Positions 34,921 to 44,816 of a stretch of 64,000 nt of DNA are shown piece after piece (the stretch's first letter is position 1; every line of letters starts with the position of its first letter). The stretch is taken from contig NZ_JYON01000019.1 in the NCBI RefSeq assembly GCF_000952155.1, positions 40,202 to 104,201 on the forward strand. Reading direction: 5' to 3'. The position numbers were made by a program, and so were the translations under genes. This DNA comes from Aliterella atlantica CENA595 (GTDB taxonomy: Bacteria; Cyanobacteriota; Cyanobacteriia; Cyanobacteriales; Chroococcidiopsidaceae). The notes below the pieces were generated by a model that worked only from the letters and a program-made list of their open reading frames with translations, was not told the DNA's origin and searched no databases.

Positions 34921-35370
34921 ATGGATATTTTAGAGTTAATCAAACAAAATCGTCAAACAATTAAAGAATTGTTTTTAAAAATTGAGACTGCACAAGAAAC
35001 TGAAAAGTTATATGAATACTTTAATAAGATTTACGAAGAATTAATTACATATTCTCAAGCTGAAGAGTCAACTTTATATACATCTATGAGCAAATATCAA
35101 GGAAATGAAGAATTAATTGAAGTTGCTAAAGCAGAGCATCAAGAATCAAAGAAATTATTAGAAGAAATGGAATTTTTTAGTCCTACTTCATCTGAATTTA
35201 AACATAAGTTTCAGCAACTCAAACAGGTGGTTTATCAACACTGGGAGAAAGAAGAAAAATTTATTTTTATGCAATCTCAGAAATTAGTAAGCCAGCAGGA
35301 AAAAGAACAATTAGGCAATAAATTTGTCGACCTTAAAAATAAGTTACAACAAGAACTAATGATGAATTAA
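34921..35370 (+). CDS. Hemerythrin-domain protein, short form
   Basis: This 149-residue protein is a single hemerythrin domain with helices carrying ELIKQNRQTIKELFLKIE, ELITYSQAEESTLYTSM, KAEHQESKKLLEEMEFF and YQHWEKEEKFIF. The iron ligands correspond to His and Glu residues in these helices, but the first histidine of the canonical H...HxxxE set is replaced (KQNRQT where relatives have KxDHxx). Iron binding may therefore be altered. GGAGGTGATAAGGGCTG just before ATG is a strong ribosome-binding site. It shares its C-terminal layout with the gene upstream, so the two are probably old paralogs. Confidence 0.8.
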   Translation: MDILELIKQNRQTIKELFLKIETAQETEKLYEYFNKIYEELITYSQAEESTLYTSMSKYQGNEELIEVAKAEHQESKKLLEEMEFFSPTSSEFKHKFQQLKQVVYQHWEKEEKFIFMQSQKLVSQQEKEQLGNKFVDLKNKLQQELMMN

Positions 35371-35424
35371 AATTTGCATTCAACTCTCGCTCGAAAAGTC
35401 ATAAAATTATCTTAAAATCTACAA

Positions 35425-35460
35425 AAAAGTGAGAAGATAGCATATTATCTTCTCACTTTT
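35425..35460. terminator. Bidirectional terminator between hemerythrin and SDR genes
   Basis: Fifteen-base perfect arms (35425-35439 and 35446-35460), beginning AAAAGTGAGAAG, flank a six-base loop. A and T runs on either side give U-tracts in both directions. The neighbours are convergent, so it can serve both. Confidence 0.85.
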
Positions 35461-35515
35461 CAAGCTTAAGCGAAATTATAGAAAAATTTGAATCTCACCT
35501 TGGTTTTATGACAAT

Positions 35516-36370
35516 TTAGCCATTAACTACAGCACCACCGTTGGGATGTAAAACTTGACCTGACATATAAGACGCATCATCTGAAGCTAAAAATACAAAG
35601 CTAGGAGCAACTTCTTCTGGTTGTCCCGCTCTTGCCATTGGTACTTCTTTGCCGAAGCTTGCAACTTTATCTTCAGGGAAAGTAGCAGGAATCAATGGTG
35701 TCCAAATTGGACCAGGCGCAACAGCATTGACGCGAATACCTTTTTCTACCAAACTTTGGGAAAGCGATCGCGTAAAGGCAACAATTGCCCCTTTGGTTGA
35801 GGAATAATCTAATAATTGCTGGTTGCCTTTATATGCAGTTACAGAGGTAGTATTGACGATCGCACTACCTTCTTTGAGGTGCTTCATCGCTGCTTTAGTC
35901 AAGAAAAACATCGAAAAAATATTAGTGCGGAAAGTTCTCTCCAACTGTTCGGCGGTAATATCCTCAATACTTTCTTGTGGGTGCTGTTCGGCTGCATTGT
36001 TAACTAAAATATCGAGTTGGCCAAATTCATCAACTGTTTGTTGTACCAATTGCTGACAAAAGTTTTCACTGCCAATATCACCAGCAATCGCTACAGCACG
36101 ACGACCTTGTTTTTCTACTAACTGCTTTGTTTCTTTAGCGTCGTCGTGTTCGTTTAAGTAGGCGATCGCTACATCTGCGCCTTCTTTGGCAAATGCGATC
36201 GCCACCGCGCGACCAATACCGCTATCTGCACCTGTAATTAAAGCAACTTTACCCTCTAATTTCCCGCTACCGCGATACTGAGAATCGTCAGCTTTGGGTT
36301 TGGGGGTCATTTCCGATTCTATACCTGGTTGTTGGTCTTGAGATTGCGGCGGTTGTAGTTCTTCTGGCAT
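35516..36370 (-). CDS. Short-chain dehydrogenase/reductase, YhdF/YghA-like
   Basis: This 284-residue NAD(P)-dependent oxidoreductase has a hydrophilic 40-residue N-terminal extension, then the Rossmann motif TGADSGIG at 46-53. The LVNNAAEQHP segment, the catalytic Ser in NTTSVTAY, the YSSTKGAIVAFTRSL catalytic Tyr-x3-Lys and the VNAVAPGPIWTP loop follow. The substrate is unknown; the extension and sequence resemble stress-induced general oxidoreductases. It is convergent with the short hemerythrin. Confidence 0.92.
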   Translation of the reverse strand: MPEELQPPQSQDQQPGIESEMTPKPKADDSQYRGSGKLEGKVALITGADSGIGRAVAIAFAKEGADVAIAYLNEHDDAKETKQLVEKQGRRAVAIAGDIGSENFCQQLVQQTVDEFGQLDILVNNAAEQHPQESIEDITAEQLERTFRTNIFSMFFLTKAAMKHLKEGSAIVNTTSVTAYKGNQQLLDYSSTKGAIVAFTRSLSQSLVEKGIRVNAVAPGPIWTPLIPATFPEDKVASFGKEVPMARAGQPEEVAPSFVFLASDDASYMSGQVLHPNGGAVVNG

Positions 36371-36653
36371 ATCATTTAGCTCCTCAATAGTATTGTATTA
36401 AAACGACCTTTAACTAAATAAGCATTGCGCTTTTGGCTGGGAAAAGGAAAAAGAAGGGATATTTTTCCTTTAAATACCATTTCCCTACCAGCCAAATTTA
36501 GTTGTTATCGGCTAACTAAAAATTTACCAACTGGAGTATGTTAAATTCTCATGCTAAGGAGAGATAAAAATATTTGATTATCAATCTTGAGGCAGACAAA
36601 AATTTTCTAACTGTGATGTTAATAACTTAGCTATTTATTAATAGATGCGATCG

Positions 36654-37214
36654 CTAAAATCCACTCCAAGCTTCTTGAATAAAACCGATAGCTATTTGCA
36701 CCAAGGGCCATCCCAATAAACAAATTACAGTAGACCAAGCAGTGTTAATATCTAATCCTTGGCGGGCTGCAACAACTACAGTTAATAAACTCCAAACAGA
36801 CAAAATAAGTTCAATCGGCTCCCCTAAAAGTGGAATTAATGTTAAAAAGTTGAGGACTTGAGGTGCATAAGCAAACCCAATAGGAATTAATAGATCTTTA
36901 TAGCTTGGCGGATTTTGTCTTATTAACTTACCAATTAGCCAAATAGTTAAAGTCCAAAAATAATATCCTAATAAAACGCTAAGACCATCGACTAAAAGCA
37001 CTAAAGGCAAAATAGAAATAGCTGTCCAGTTGATGATGAAAACTACAGCAGTACCCAAAGCGTGAGAAATAGCAGCTAAAATAACAATTGTTTGAGCTAC
37101 GCGATCGGTTAAAGGCGTGCTACGCGCATCCTCATAAAAGTTAGCATCCAAAGCTAAAGCGCTGCCCAATGTTTTTAATAGCCCTCTTCTTGTTTCTTTG
37201 TTCCTCACTATCAA
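36654..37214 (-). CDS. Yip1-like membrane protein
   Basis: This 186-residue protein has five hydrophobic helices after a basic N-terminus (MIVRNKETRRGLLKTLGSAL). The fold and spacing resemble the Yip1/DUF1282 superfamily, including the conserved SYKDLLIPIGFAYAPQVLNF and the ending LVQIAIGFIQEAW. The role in bacteria is unknown. It is divergent from the hydrolase-like gene that starts 61 bases away. The upstream gap to 36370 (283 bases) shows nothing. Confidence 0.65.
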   Translation of the reverse strand: MIVRNKETRRGLLKTLGSALALDANFYEDARSTPLTDRVAQTIVILAAISHALGTAVVFIINWTAISILPLVLLVDGLSVLLGYYFWTLTIWLIGKLIRQNPPSYKDLLIPIGFAYAPQVLNFLTLIPLLGEPIELILSVWSLLTVVVAARQGLDINTAWSTVICLLGWPLVQIAIGFIQEAWSGF

Positions 37215-37275
37215 TTCCTATAATTTTAAATAACTGTAGGTTATTATTTAACTTAAGTTATTAACTATATATTAA

Positions 37276-38283
37276 ATGCTGCAATTACTAGCTAAAATAA
37301 TTTTCTGGTTGCGAGGCGGGAGTTTAAGACTATTAACAATAGCACTAATAATTTTGTTAGTTTGGGGTACGATTTCACCTGTTGGAACGTTAATTTGGTG
37401 GGCAAATGAGGGTGTGGATTTACTGGGATTGAGAAGCAATTCTAAAGTGTTGCCACCAAGCAACAACACAAATTCAACTCCTAAATCTTCGCAGCTAAGT
37501 TGTTATATTGTCTTTCTACCAGGAGTAGGAGATTTCTCCGCAAACCAACTAACGCCAGGAGAAGAGGTATTTTTAGACCAGATAATTGCCTCTCATCCTA
37601 ACTGTATCGCCGTTAGCGATGTATTTCCTTACTCAGCAAACAATGAAAGCTTAGGCGGAAAGCGGGTACTTGCTCCCTTATGGAACTTTGCCGATCGCGC
37701 TCAAGGTTGGCTGGCGGTAACAAATGTTATTATCAAAATTCGTAATTTGTGGCGATTTGCCATTTCTGCCGATCCTCGCTACGGTCCAATATACAACCAA
37801 GGCATTGCGACAGCAGTAATCGAGCGCATGGAAGCGCAGCAGCCTATTCCTAAAGGGACAAAACAACCATTGCAACTTATTCTCGTTGGTACTAGCGGCG
37901 GCGTTCAAGTTGCCTTGGGTGCGGCGGATTATCTCAATCGCAGGCTAAACACTGAAATTACTGTCATCTCTTTAGGTGGCGTATTTGCAGGTACAAATGG
38001 ATTTATAGCTAGCGATCGCGTTTACCACTTACACGGGGAACGAGATTGGGTGGAAAATATTGGTGCGATCGTCTTTCCTTCGCGCTGGCGTTGGAGTGTA
38101 GCATCACCATTCAATCAAGCGCGGATACAGAACCATTATGCAGTTCAAAGTAGCGGTCCTCATACTCATGACGGCGATGAGGGGTATTTTGGTCAAGCTA
38201 TGGTCAATTCCAAGGGCGTGACTTATGTAGATTTAACGCTGCAAGACGTTAATAAATTACCTATTTGGTCAGAACGAAAGTAG
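37276..38283 (+). CDS. Membrane-anchored alpha/beta-hydrolase-like protein
   Basis: The 335 residues start with a membrane helix (about 18-40), followed by a globular domain. LSCYIVFLPGVGDFSAN near residues 74-90 and LQLILVGTSGGVQVALGAADYL near 199-220 give the beta-turn-alpha nucleophile elbow (GTSGG). A late HNHYAV/HTHDGDEGYF segment may supply the catalytic histidine. The ending is SKGVTYVDLTLQDV. Substrate and family are not certain; homologs in cyanobacteria are annotated only as hypothetical. It stands alone between the Yip1-like gene and a gene-poor stretch. Confidence 0.65.
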   Translation: MLQLLAKIIFWLRGGSLRLLTIALIILLVWGTISPVGTLIWWANEGVDLLGLRSNSKVLPPSNNTNSTPKSSQLSCYIVFLPGVGDFSANQLTPGEEVFLDQIIASHPNCIAVSDVFPYSANNESLGGKRVLAPLWNFADRAQGWLAVTNVIIKIRNLWRFAISADPRYGPIYNQGIATAVIERMEAQQPIPKGTKQPLQLILVGTSGGVQVALGAADYLNRRLNTEITVISLGGVFAGTNGFIASDRVYHLHGERDWVENIGAIVFPSRWRWSVASPFNQARIQNHYAVQSSGPHTHDGDEGYFGQAMVNSKGVTYVDLTLQDVNKLPIWSERK

Positions 38284-38698
38284 GGAAAAGGGCAAGTTTT
38301 TTGGCGATCGCTCATGCACCCAAATATTTCATAATCTGCTTACTAGGTGAGGTTGTCTTTAAGTATATTTACTATTAATTGCTAAAAAACTGCTTACTTT
38401 CTAATTATTTAATTCCTGCGATAGATGTTTTAATCTAATTATTTCTATTTCTACTAATGCTGTTTTTATAAACTTTTTTATTTCCATAAATTAGTCACAA
38501 ATTATACATAGCTTAGACATAACTTAGGCACTTGATGACTATTAAGTTGTGAAAATGTATGAGCTTAACAAAGTTGGATGATTTTGATTTTTTGAGTAAC
38601 TGAAATTCAACTGCAATCTGAGTTTGACAAGCAATAAAGAATTCGGATGCAAGTACAGATAGTTAATTACACAAAGCAAGGGTAATGAGGAGACAAAA
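38284..38698. other. Intergenic region before the multicopper oxidase
   Basis: This 415-base gap is AT-rich and has no credible ORF. A TTGACA at 38624-38629 might be a -35 element of the oxidase promoter, but no good -10 is at the right distance. A GAGGAG about six bases before the GTG at 38699 fixes the start of the next gene. Confidence 0.35.
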
Positions 38699-40240
38699 GT
38701 GGGATTCAACAGAAGAGAATTACTCAAACTAGGTGCGCTAGCAGGCGGCGGACTTTTACTACCCGTAGGGCTGGCACAGCGTACTTGGGCAAAGGACATT
38801 TATGAAGGAGGCAATTTTCCTCAAGATCCTATAGCTGAACCCATCGACCCACCACCTCCCTTTCAAGTTAAACTTCCCATTCCTCCGGTACTTCAACCTA
38901 CACGCAGAGATGCCACAACTGATTACTACACTATCGTGCAGCAGGAGGCAAATCAGCAGATTATTCCAGGATTACCACCAACTCGCATTTGGGGTTACAA
39001 CGGTATTTATCCTGGACCGACAATTATTGCCCAGAAAAATCGCTTAGTAAATGTCAGCCAAGTTAATAGACTGCCAGATCCAGTGTCAACTCACTTGCAT
39101 GGACAGTCAACGCTACATACATACGATGGCTACCCAGTAGACCTGATTCAACCAGGTCAATCCCAGATATATAAGTATCCTAATTTAAACTTGGCTACCA
39201 CAATGTGGTATCACGATCATGCTCTGCACATGACTTCGACGCACTTATATAGAGGGCTAACTGGTTTATACATACTCAGAGATGAAGTAGAAGCTCAACT
39301 ACCTATCCCAAAAACTTATGGTGTAGACGATATTCCTTTAGTAATTGCAGATAGGTTATTTGCACCTGACGGGCAGTTGATTTATGAAGTTCAAGGCAAT
39401 CAAGGCGTTGCAGGGAATATCTTCCTTGTAAATGGTGCGCCAATGCCCAGAATGGAAGTAGGTACTAAAAAGTATCGCTTCCGAGTTTTGAATGGGTCAG
39501 ATTTATTAGCTCATCACTATCGCCTCAGTACGGGAGATCCCTTTATTATGATTGGGACTGATACTGCACTGATGCCTAGACCGCAGACGGTGGAAAGTTT
39601 TAGAATAGGTGCGGCAGAACGATACGAATTCATTATTGACTTTTCTAAATATCCCGTTGGCACTCAGGTAGTGTTACAAAACATCTGGGACGATATAGGC
39701 GATCCCACACCTATTATGCGTTTTGACGTGGTGCGCCAAGAAGCGGATACCACCACAATTCCCTCTGTACTGCGTCCTGACGTACAAAGAATTATGGAAC
39801 AAGAGTTTATTCCAGCTAATGCTGTACGAACTCGCAAGTTCGAGTGGGGAAGACGAAATGGATTGTGGGCAATCAACGGTTTAGTCTGGGATACGCAAAG
39901 AGTAGATGCTACTCCTACTAATGGCGATATTGAAATTTGGGAATTGTACAACAAAGCAGGTGGTTGGTGGCATCCTATCCACATTCACTTGATAATTAAC
40001 GGATTTAAGATTCTTGACCGTAATGGTAAACCGCCTTTCCCATACGAGCGCGGGCTAAAAGATACTGCTTTTATCGGTCAAAACGAACACGTCCGCGTTA
40101 TTGGTAGATGGGCTCCTTACACAGGTAGATTTGTTTTCCATTGCCACAACGCATACCACGAAGACCATGACATGATGAGTCAGTTTGAGGTGATACCTAG
40201 TCGAACGTTTACGCCACCTACTGTACCTAATTTTCCTTAA
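38699..40240 (+). CDS. Multicopper oxidase (laccase/CotA/bilirubin oxidase type)
   Basis: This 513-residue protein begins at GTG with a twin-arginine-like signal (NRRELLKLGALAGGG), so it is probably exported folded. All four copper-binding motifs are present: HLHG (132-135), WYHDH (170-174), HPIHIH (about 428) and HCHNAYHEDHDMM near 483-496, the last with the type 1 Cys and an axial Met. This three-cupredoxin layout matches CotA-like laccases, which oxidise phenols, metals or bilirubin with O2. The substrate is not deducible. A ribosome-binding site precedes the GTG. Confidence 0.93.
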   Translation: MGFNRRELLKLGALAGGGLLLPVGLAQRTWAKDIYEGGNFPQDPIAEPIDPPPPFQVKLPIPPVLQPTRRDATTDYYTIVQQEANQQIIPGLPPTRIWGYNGIYPGPTIIAQKNRLVNVSQVNRLPDPVSTHLHGQSTLHTYDGYPVDLIQPGQSQIYKYPNLNLATTMWYHDHALHMTSTHLYRGLTGLYILRDEVEAQLPIPKTYGVDDIPLVIADRLFAPDGQLIYEVQGNQGVAGNIFLVNGAPMPRMEVGTKKYRFRVLNGSDLLAHHYRLSTGDPFIMIGTDTALMPRPQTVESFRIGAAERYEFIIDFSKYPVGTQVVLQNIWDDIGDPTPIMRFDVVRQEADTTTIPSVLRPDVQRIMEQEFIPANAVRTRKFEWGRRNGLWAINGLVWDTQRVDATPTNGDIEIWELYNKAGGWWHPIHIHLIINGFKILDRNGKPPFPYERGLKDTAFIGQNEHVRVIGRWAPYTGRFVFHCHNAYHEDHDMMSQFEVIPSRTFTPPTVPNFP

Positions 40241-40347
40241 TTCTTAGTTGAGGGCGATCGCCCCAGTGCGACCGCTCTACGAAAACCTTAGTAATAGAGC
40301 TTTATTCACACCTCTATTAAGCACAGATAATAGTTGTGGGTAAGACA

Positions 40348-40809
40348 ATGCAAAAGTATATATCAACTACTATAGGCATCGCCCTGCTTCCATTCGTTTG
40401 TGCGATCGCTACATTTAAAAGCGTTATTGCTCAAGAATATTCAGGCTGTTTTTTGATTACAACAGCAGGTACAGTAGTTGAACTAAATAAATTATGTACT
40501 CTAAATGACGAGCAAACAGCAGAACCTTTAGAGTTTAGCGGTCTTGAATTTCAACCGCCAATAGCTGGTCTTAAATCTGCTGGAATTCAAGGCTCTGTTA
40601 CCAATCGATCTAATAAAGTAATACTTTTAAAAACAATATACTTTCAATTACTAGCAAATAATCGAGTTGTTGCTGCTAGTAATATTCAAGTAGAAACAGG
40701 TAATGGTTTGCAGCCAGGAGAATCACTTTCCTTTAATGCAGGGATCGGTAGTAGCATAGACGGCTTACCAGAAGATGGAGTTAAGGTAGAAGTAATTAAA
40801 TATGAGTAA
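40348..40809 (+). CDS. Secreted hypothetical protein with FxLYD-like fold
   Basis: From the ATG at 40348 (a GTG at 40336 is also in frame), the 153-residue product starts MQKYISTTIGIALLPFVCAI and has a signal peptide probably cleaved after VIAQ. The mature domain is beta-rich, with GIQGSVTNRSNKVILLKTIYF and GLQPGESLSFNAGIG. This resembles the FxLYD immunoglobulin-like family of envelope proteins. Two cysteines at GCFLITT and KLCTL may pair. The function is unknown. Confidence 0.6.
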   Translation: MQKYISTTIGIALLPFVCAIATFKSVIAQEYSGCFLITTAGTVVELNKLCTLNDEQTAEPLEFSGLEFQPPIAGLKSAGIQGSVTNRSNKVILLKTIYFQLLANNRVVAASNIQVETGNGLQPGESLSFNAGIGSSIDGLPEDGVKVEVIKYE

Positions 40810-40930
40810 TAAATAGTTTTAAAGCACATAAATTATATTTTCCTTTTGCAGCGAAGATAATTATGGCAACATTCAAGTACAAGTAATATCTACACAAAAC
40901 ACTAATTAACTATTGTTTCTAACGATTCTC

Positions 40931-41908
40931 ATGAATACAAGCAAAAATACACAAAATAAAGCTACACTTCCTTTCCTAAATCGAAGAGTAAAAATAGGAA
41001 TAGTAACTGCATTAAGTGGGCTAAATGTTATAGCTTATTTAGTACCTGCAAACTCACAACACAGCGATCATTCATCACCTACAAATACAACCACACAAGG
41101 ACATCGCTCATCGCCAACAACTTCAGAGCGAAAGCAGGATTCATTGTTAAATAGAACAACTACACAAGAACAAAATTCATCCCTAAAAACTCCTCCTCAA
41201 GGACAAGCTGAAATAACTGAAGAAGAAATTGAACACTTCGAGGTTCCAACACATACGCCTCAAGAACGTGAGGTTGAGCAGTTGGTGAACCAAGGATTAG
41301 AAAAACTTGCTAAGAAAAACTATCAAGGCGCACTTGCTGACTTTAATAAAGTGCTGGTAATGAATTCGGAACACGAAACAACCTACCGCTTGCGGGGGGA
41401 ACTTCTTCGCCACATGAAGGACTATAAAGCCGCAGTTAAAGATTACACCCAAGCGATCGCACTAAATCCCTTATATTGGTCTAATTACGTCAGCCGAGGA
41501 GAAATATACGAGATTGTCGGCAACTATCATCACGCAATGGGAGATTACGGTAAAGCAATCGAACTGTATCCTGAAGATGGTATTGGCTATACCCATAGAG
41601 GTGCTGTGCAAGCTAGGTTGGGAAACTATCAAGCGGCAATGAAAGACTATGAAAACGCGATCGCTATTAATCCCGCTCGCGCTGAAGCTTATCTCAATCG
41701 AGGTAAGCTTTATGTCAAGTTAGGCAACATTAAAAGATATAGCAAAGACGAGCGAGAATCTGCAAGGCTGCACGAAAAAGCGATCGCAGACTATCAACAA
41801 GCTGCAAAACTTTTTTCTGAGCAAGGATATGTAGCAGAATTACAGGAAGCAAGAAACCTCTCGCAAGCACTTAAGCAACGCTTAGTCCCAGCACGAGCGA
41901 CAAGATAG
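40931..41908 (+). CDS. TPR-repeat protein, probably exported
   Basis: From the ATG at 40931 (325 residues), a basic N-terminus and hydrophobic helix (about residues 22-40) act as a signal anchor or peptide. A low-complexity Thr/Gln/Ser linker follows. From about residue 115 four or five tetratricopeptide repeats follow, with consensus elements such as ALADFNKVLVMNSE, AVKDYTQAIALNPLYW, AMGDYGKAIELYPEDG and AMKDYENAIAINPARAEAYL. TPRs mediate protein-protein contacts. The partner is unknown. Confidence 0.85.
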   Translation: MNTSKNTQNKATLPFLNRRVKIGIVTALSGLNVIAYLVPANSQHSDHSSPTNTTTQGHRSSPTTSERKQDSLLNRTTTQEQNSSLKTPPQGQAEITEEEIEHFEVPTHTPQEREVEQLVNQGLEKLAKKNYQGALADFNKVLVMNSEHETTYRLRGELLRHMKDYKAAVKDYTQAIALNPLYWSNYVSRGEIYEIVGNYHHAMGDYGKAIELYPEDGIGYTHRGAVQARLGNYQAAMKDYENAIAINPARAEAYLNRGKLYVKLGNIKRYSKDERESARLHEKAIADYQQAAKLFSEQGYVAELQEARNLSQALKQRLVPARATR

Positions 41909-42119
41909 CAAGAATTTTTTAGTTCCGGCTAGCGGTGTAACTTAAACAAAACTTACAGTTGATGACTAAAACCATTCGTCCGCTCGAACTGATGCACCCT
42001 ATGGGGAAGATATAAAGTATCAGCACATAAGTAAATAAACTTAAAGGTAGAGATTTTGTAGATTTTAGGGCAAATTAATTGTCGCAATTGTTAATAGAGC
42101 GATCGCTAAATCATCAAGA

Positions 42120-42142
42120 AAGCAGTTGCATTGCAACTGCTT
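42120..42142. terminator. Hairpin downstream of the PEP-CTERM gene
   Basis: The ten-base arms AAGCAGTTGC (42120-42129) and GCAACTGCTT (42133-42142) pair perfectly around a three-base loop. It lies 33 bases beyond the minus-strand stop of the PEP-CTERM gene. There is no strong T run, so termination is only likely. Confidence 0.5.
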
Positions 42143-42174
42143 CCCTAAAATAACTGCTATTAAAGATATGCAGC

Positions 42175-43251
42175 TTATTTTGGCAATTTAACTCCTCGCT
42201 TACGGCGTAAAGCACCGCCAGCAAATAATCCACCAAACGCTAGTACACCTAATACAGAAGAAGGTTCGGGAACTGGAACATTTGCAGTGGTCACGTAGGT
42301 GGGAGCAGATAAACCACCACTACCAGAAGCTACAAAGTCACCTAAGAAATCACCGGTTTGGCGATCGTACTGTTTGATACTATCGGAACCAAAATCGCTA
42401 ACAAATAGGTTGCCATTACTCCCAATAGTTACGTCTTCGGCTCCATTTAATTCCCCACTACCAATAAATGATGAATCGCCAATTCCAGTCGCTAAGTCAG
42501 CGCGACCGACGCTTGTGGAAAAATTAGTGTAGAAAATATCGCTATCGTCTACAGCTAATCCTCCTGGATCGAGAAATGAGACTTGATTTGGCAGTCCGCC
42601 AACAGGCGCTCTTGTCGTTGAATCGTACACTCCAATACCACCACTATTGAACCGAGCGCTACCTGAACTGATAAAGAGATTATTATCTGGTCCGCCAATC
42701 ACTACATCAACTGGCTGAGGTCCTGTAGCAATTAAACCTCTGCCTGAACCACCAGTAGGAATGTTACCTATCAACTCTCCAGTAGTACCATCATATTGTA
42801 GTAAACCACTACTCCAACTTACAACATTGGGTCCTGCTACTTCCTGTTCTGTACCTGGGATAAAATCACTAACAACAAATAAACTACCATCGGGGGCAAA
42901 ACTCAACCCTTTTGCATCACTTAGTCCACTACCAGCAAAATCTTTGATGTATTCTCCAGTAGTACCGCTGTACTCTTTAACGCTATCCCCGCTAGCAACA
43001 AATAAATTGCCATTTGGTCCCAACGTCAAGCCTTGAGGGTTGAATAAACCGCCGCTACCAGAAGTCACAAAATCGCGGATATAAGCCCCTGTCGTCTCAT
43101 CGTACTGTTTGATGCTGTTGTCACCAGAGCTACTTACTAGCAACGCAGATTGGGCAGGTAAAGTAGTCAATCCTACTACTGTGGAAACACAAAGGGCGAT
43201 GGCTCCGCCGACACCAGAGGTGTACGCGCTTTTGCCTAAGTTACTTTTCAT
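42175..43251 (-). CDS. PEP-CTERM beta-propeller (NHL-like) exported protein
   Basis: From the ATG at 43251 the protein has 358 residues, with a signal peptide ending near LPAQSALL. The body consists of repeated NHL/SMP-30-type blades, recognisable by recurring NLFVASGDSVKEYSGTTGEYI-like units such as LFVSDFGSDSIKQYDRQTG. The C-terminus has the PEP-CTERM sorting signal VPEPSSVLGVLAFGGLFAGG followed by RRKR, processed by an exosortase and usually linked to exopolysaccharide. The exosortase is not in the window. A longer frame reaches 43311, but the signal argues for the shorter form. Confidence 0.85.
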   Translation of the reverse strand: MKSNLGKSAYTSGVGGAIALCVSTVVGLTTLPAQSALLVSSSGDNSIKQYDETTGAYIRDFVTSGSGGLFNPQGLTLGPNGNLFVASGDSVKEYSGTTGEYIKDFAGSGLSDAKGLSFAPDGSLFVVSDFIPGTEQEVAGPNVVSWSSGLLQYDGTTGELIGNIPTGGSGRGLIATGPQPVDVVIGGPDNNLFISSGSARFNSGGIGVYDSTTRAPVGGLPNQVSFLDPGGLAVDDSDIFYTNFSTSVGRADLATGIGDSSFIGSGELNGAEDVTIGSNGNLFVSDFGSDSIKQYDRQTGDFLGDFVASGSGGLSAPTYVTTANVPVPEPSSVLGVLAFGGLFAGGALRRKRGVKLPK

Positions 43252-43516
43252 TTGCTCGTGCTTACAAAATAGGTATTTACACAAAATCTCTGTCAAATTA
43301 AGCCGATGCACCCGTAGCTGAGGCTAACAGTTTTTTACGTTGCCTGGAATAAGTCAAAAGATATAAATAGTACGTGTATAAAATACTATTTTTAGTCGTT
43401 GCACAAATGCGAAGTCTTTTGTCTACAACTCCTCGAAAGAGAGATGAAAGCTGCTCAATCTGCATTTGAAATAGGGCTAATTAGGCTTGAAATTATCAGA
43501 TAGGAGTCAAATACTC

Positions 43517-44686
43517 ATGCCACTACTATCTCTAGACGAACTCAAAACATTAGTAGAAAATCCTCAAAAACCTTGCATTTCCCTATATATGCCCGTACTC
43601 AAGGCAGGAGCAGAATTTAAGCAAAATCCTATTCGCTTTAAAAACCTCATCCGTCAAGTTGAACAACGCCTAGATGAAATAGGCATTCTTGAACCAGAAG
43701 CAAGTGCATTGTTGAAACAAGCGCAGGAACTCGATACTCTTGAATTTTGGGAAAATCATGATGACGGATTGGCGATATTTATTTCTCCCCAATTATTTCG
43801 CTATTACTCTTTACCCGTTGAGTTTCAAGAATTAGTAGTCGTCAGCGACCAATTTCACCTCAAACCTCTGCTAGCACTAATTAACAGCGATCGCAGATTC
43901 TACATTTTAGCCCTCAGCCAAAAAGACGTTAGGTTCTTTGAAGCAACACCTTATAACGTCAAAGAGGTGAAAGTACAAAATATGCCTCATAGCCTAGATG
44001 AAGCGCTCAATTTAGATGAAACTGCTAAAGAAGGGCAGTTTAGAATAGCTGCATCCAAAGGCGGAACGTCTAATTCTTTTGCTCAACCTGGCGCATTTCA
44101 CGGACAAGGAAGCCCAGATCGCGATAAACATCAAGAACAAATCCGACAATTTTTCCATGCTGTTGATGACGCATTGCATCAGAAGTTACGCAATCGAAAA
44201 GCTCCTTTGATACTCGCAGCAGTTGAATATCTTCACCCAATTTATAAAGAAGCAAACACTTACCAGCATTTAGTTGAAGAAGGCATTACTGGCAATCCAG
44301 AAATTCTCAAACCAGAGGAATTACAAGCTCAAGCTTGGCAGATTGTTGAGCCAATCTTAAATCAAGCAGAACAAGCAGCTAAAGAGCGCTACCAGGAACT
44401 TGCAGGTTCCGATACAGGCAAAGCTTCATCCGATCCTCAAGAAATTATTCCCGCAGCTTATTTTCAGCGAGTTGATGCTTTATTTGTGCCAGTAGGAAAG
44501 CAACTTTGGGGCGAATTTGACCCAGATAATATGACAGTTTACATTCATCCAGAAGCAGAGGCAGATGACGAAGATATGCTAGATTTTGCGGCAATTCATA
44601 CACTATTAAATGGAGGTACGGTTTATGCAGTAGAGCCGGATAATGTGCCAGATGGAGCAACTGCAGCAGCTATTTTCCGATACTAA
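43517..44686 (+). CDS. Bacterial archaeo-eukaryotic release factor-like protein (baeRF)
   Basis: From the ATG at 43517 the product has 389 residues, beginning MPLLSLDELKTLVENPQKP. It contains ISLYMPV, LALSQKDVRFFEAT and ILAAVEYLHPIYKEANTY, and the C-terminal HTLLNGGTVYAVEPDNVPDG. These are features of the eRF1-like baeRF superfamily found in bacteria. The role is unsettled: proposed links are ribosome hibernation or stress, not normal termination. A Met-Pro start with an AGGAG-like upstream sequence supports the chosen codon. It stands alone between minus- and plus-strand genes. Confidence 0.75.
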   Translation: MPLLSLDELKTLVENPQKPCISLYMPVLKAGAEFKQNPIRFKNLIRQVEQRLDEIGILEPEASALLKQAQELDTLEFWENHDDGLAIFISPQLFRYYSLPVEFQELVVVSDQFHLKPLLALINSDRRFYILALSQKDVRFFEATPYNVKEVKVQNMPHSLDEALNLDETAKEGQFRIAASKGGTSNSFAQPGAFHGQGSPDRDKHQEQIRQFFHAVDDALHQKLRNRKAPLILAAVEYLHPIYKEANTYQHLVEEGITGNPEILKPEELQAQAWQIVEPILNQAEQAAKERYQELAGSDTGKASSDPQEIIPAAYFQRVDALFVPVGKQLWGEFDPDNMTVYIHPEAEADDEDMLDFAAIHTLLNGGTVYAVEPDNVPDGATAAAIFRY

Positions 44687-44816
44687 AAACAAATTAAATT
44701 GCGATCGCCATACTTTTCTTTCGGACTTTAACATTAACTTTCCTAGCAGCGCTCATTCGTCCAGAATTGTGCCATCCTAAATATTCTTGATACTTATTTA
44801 AACAGGTAAGGTAACA

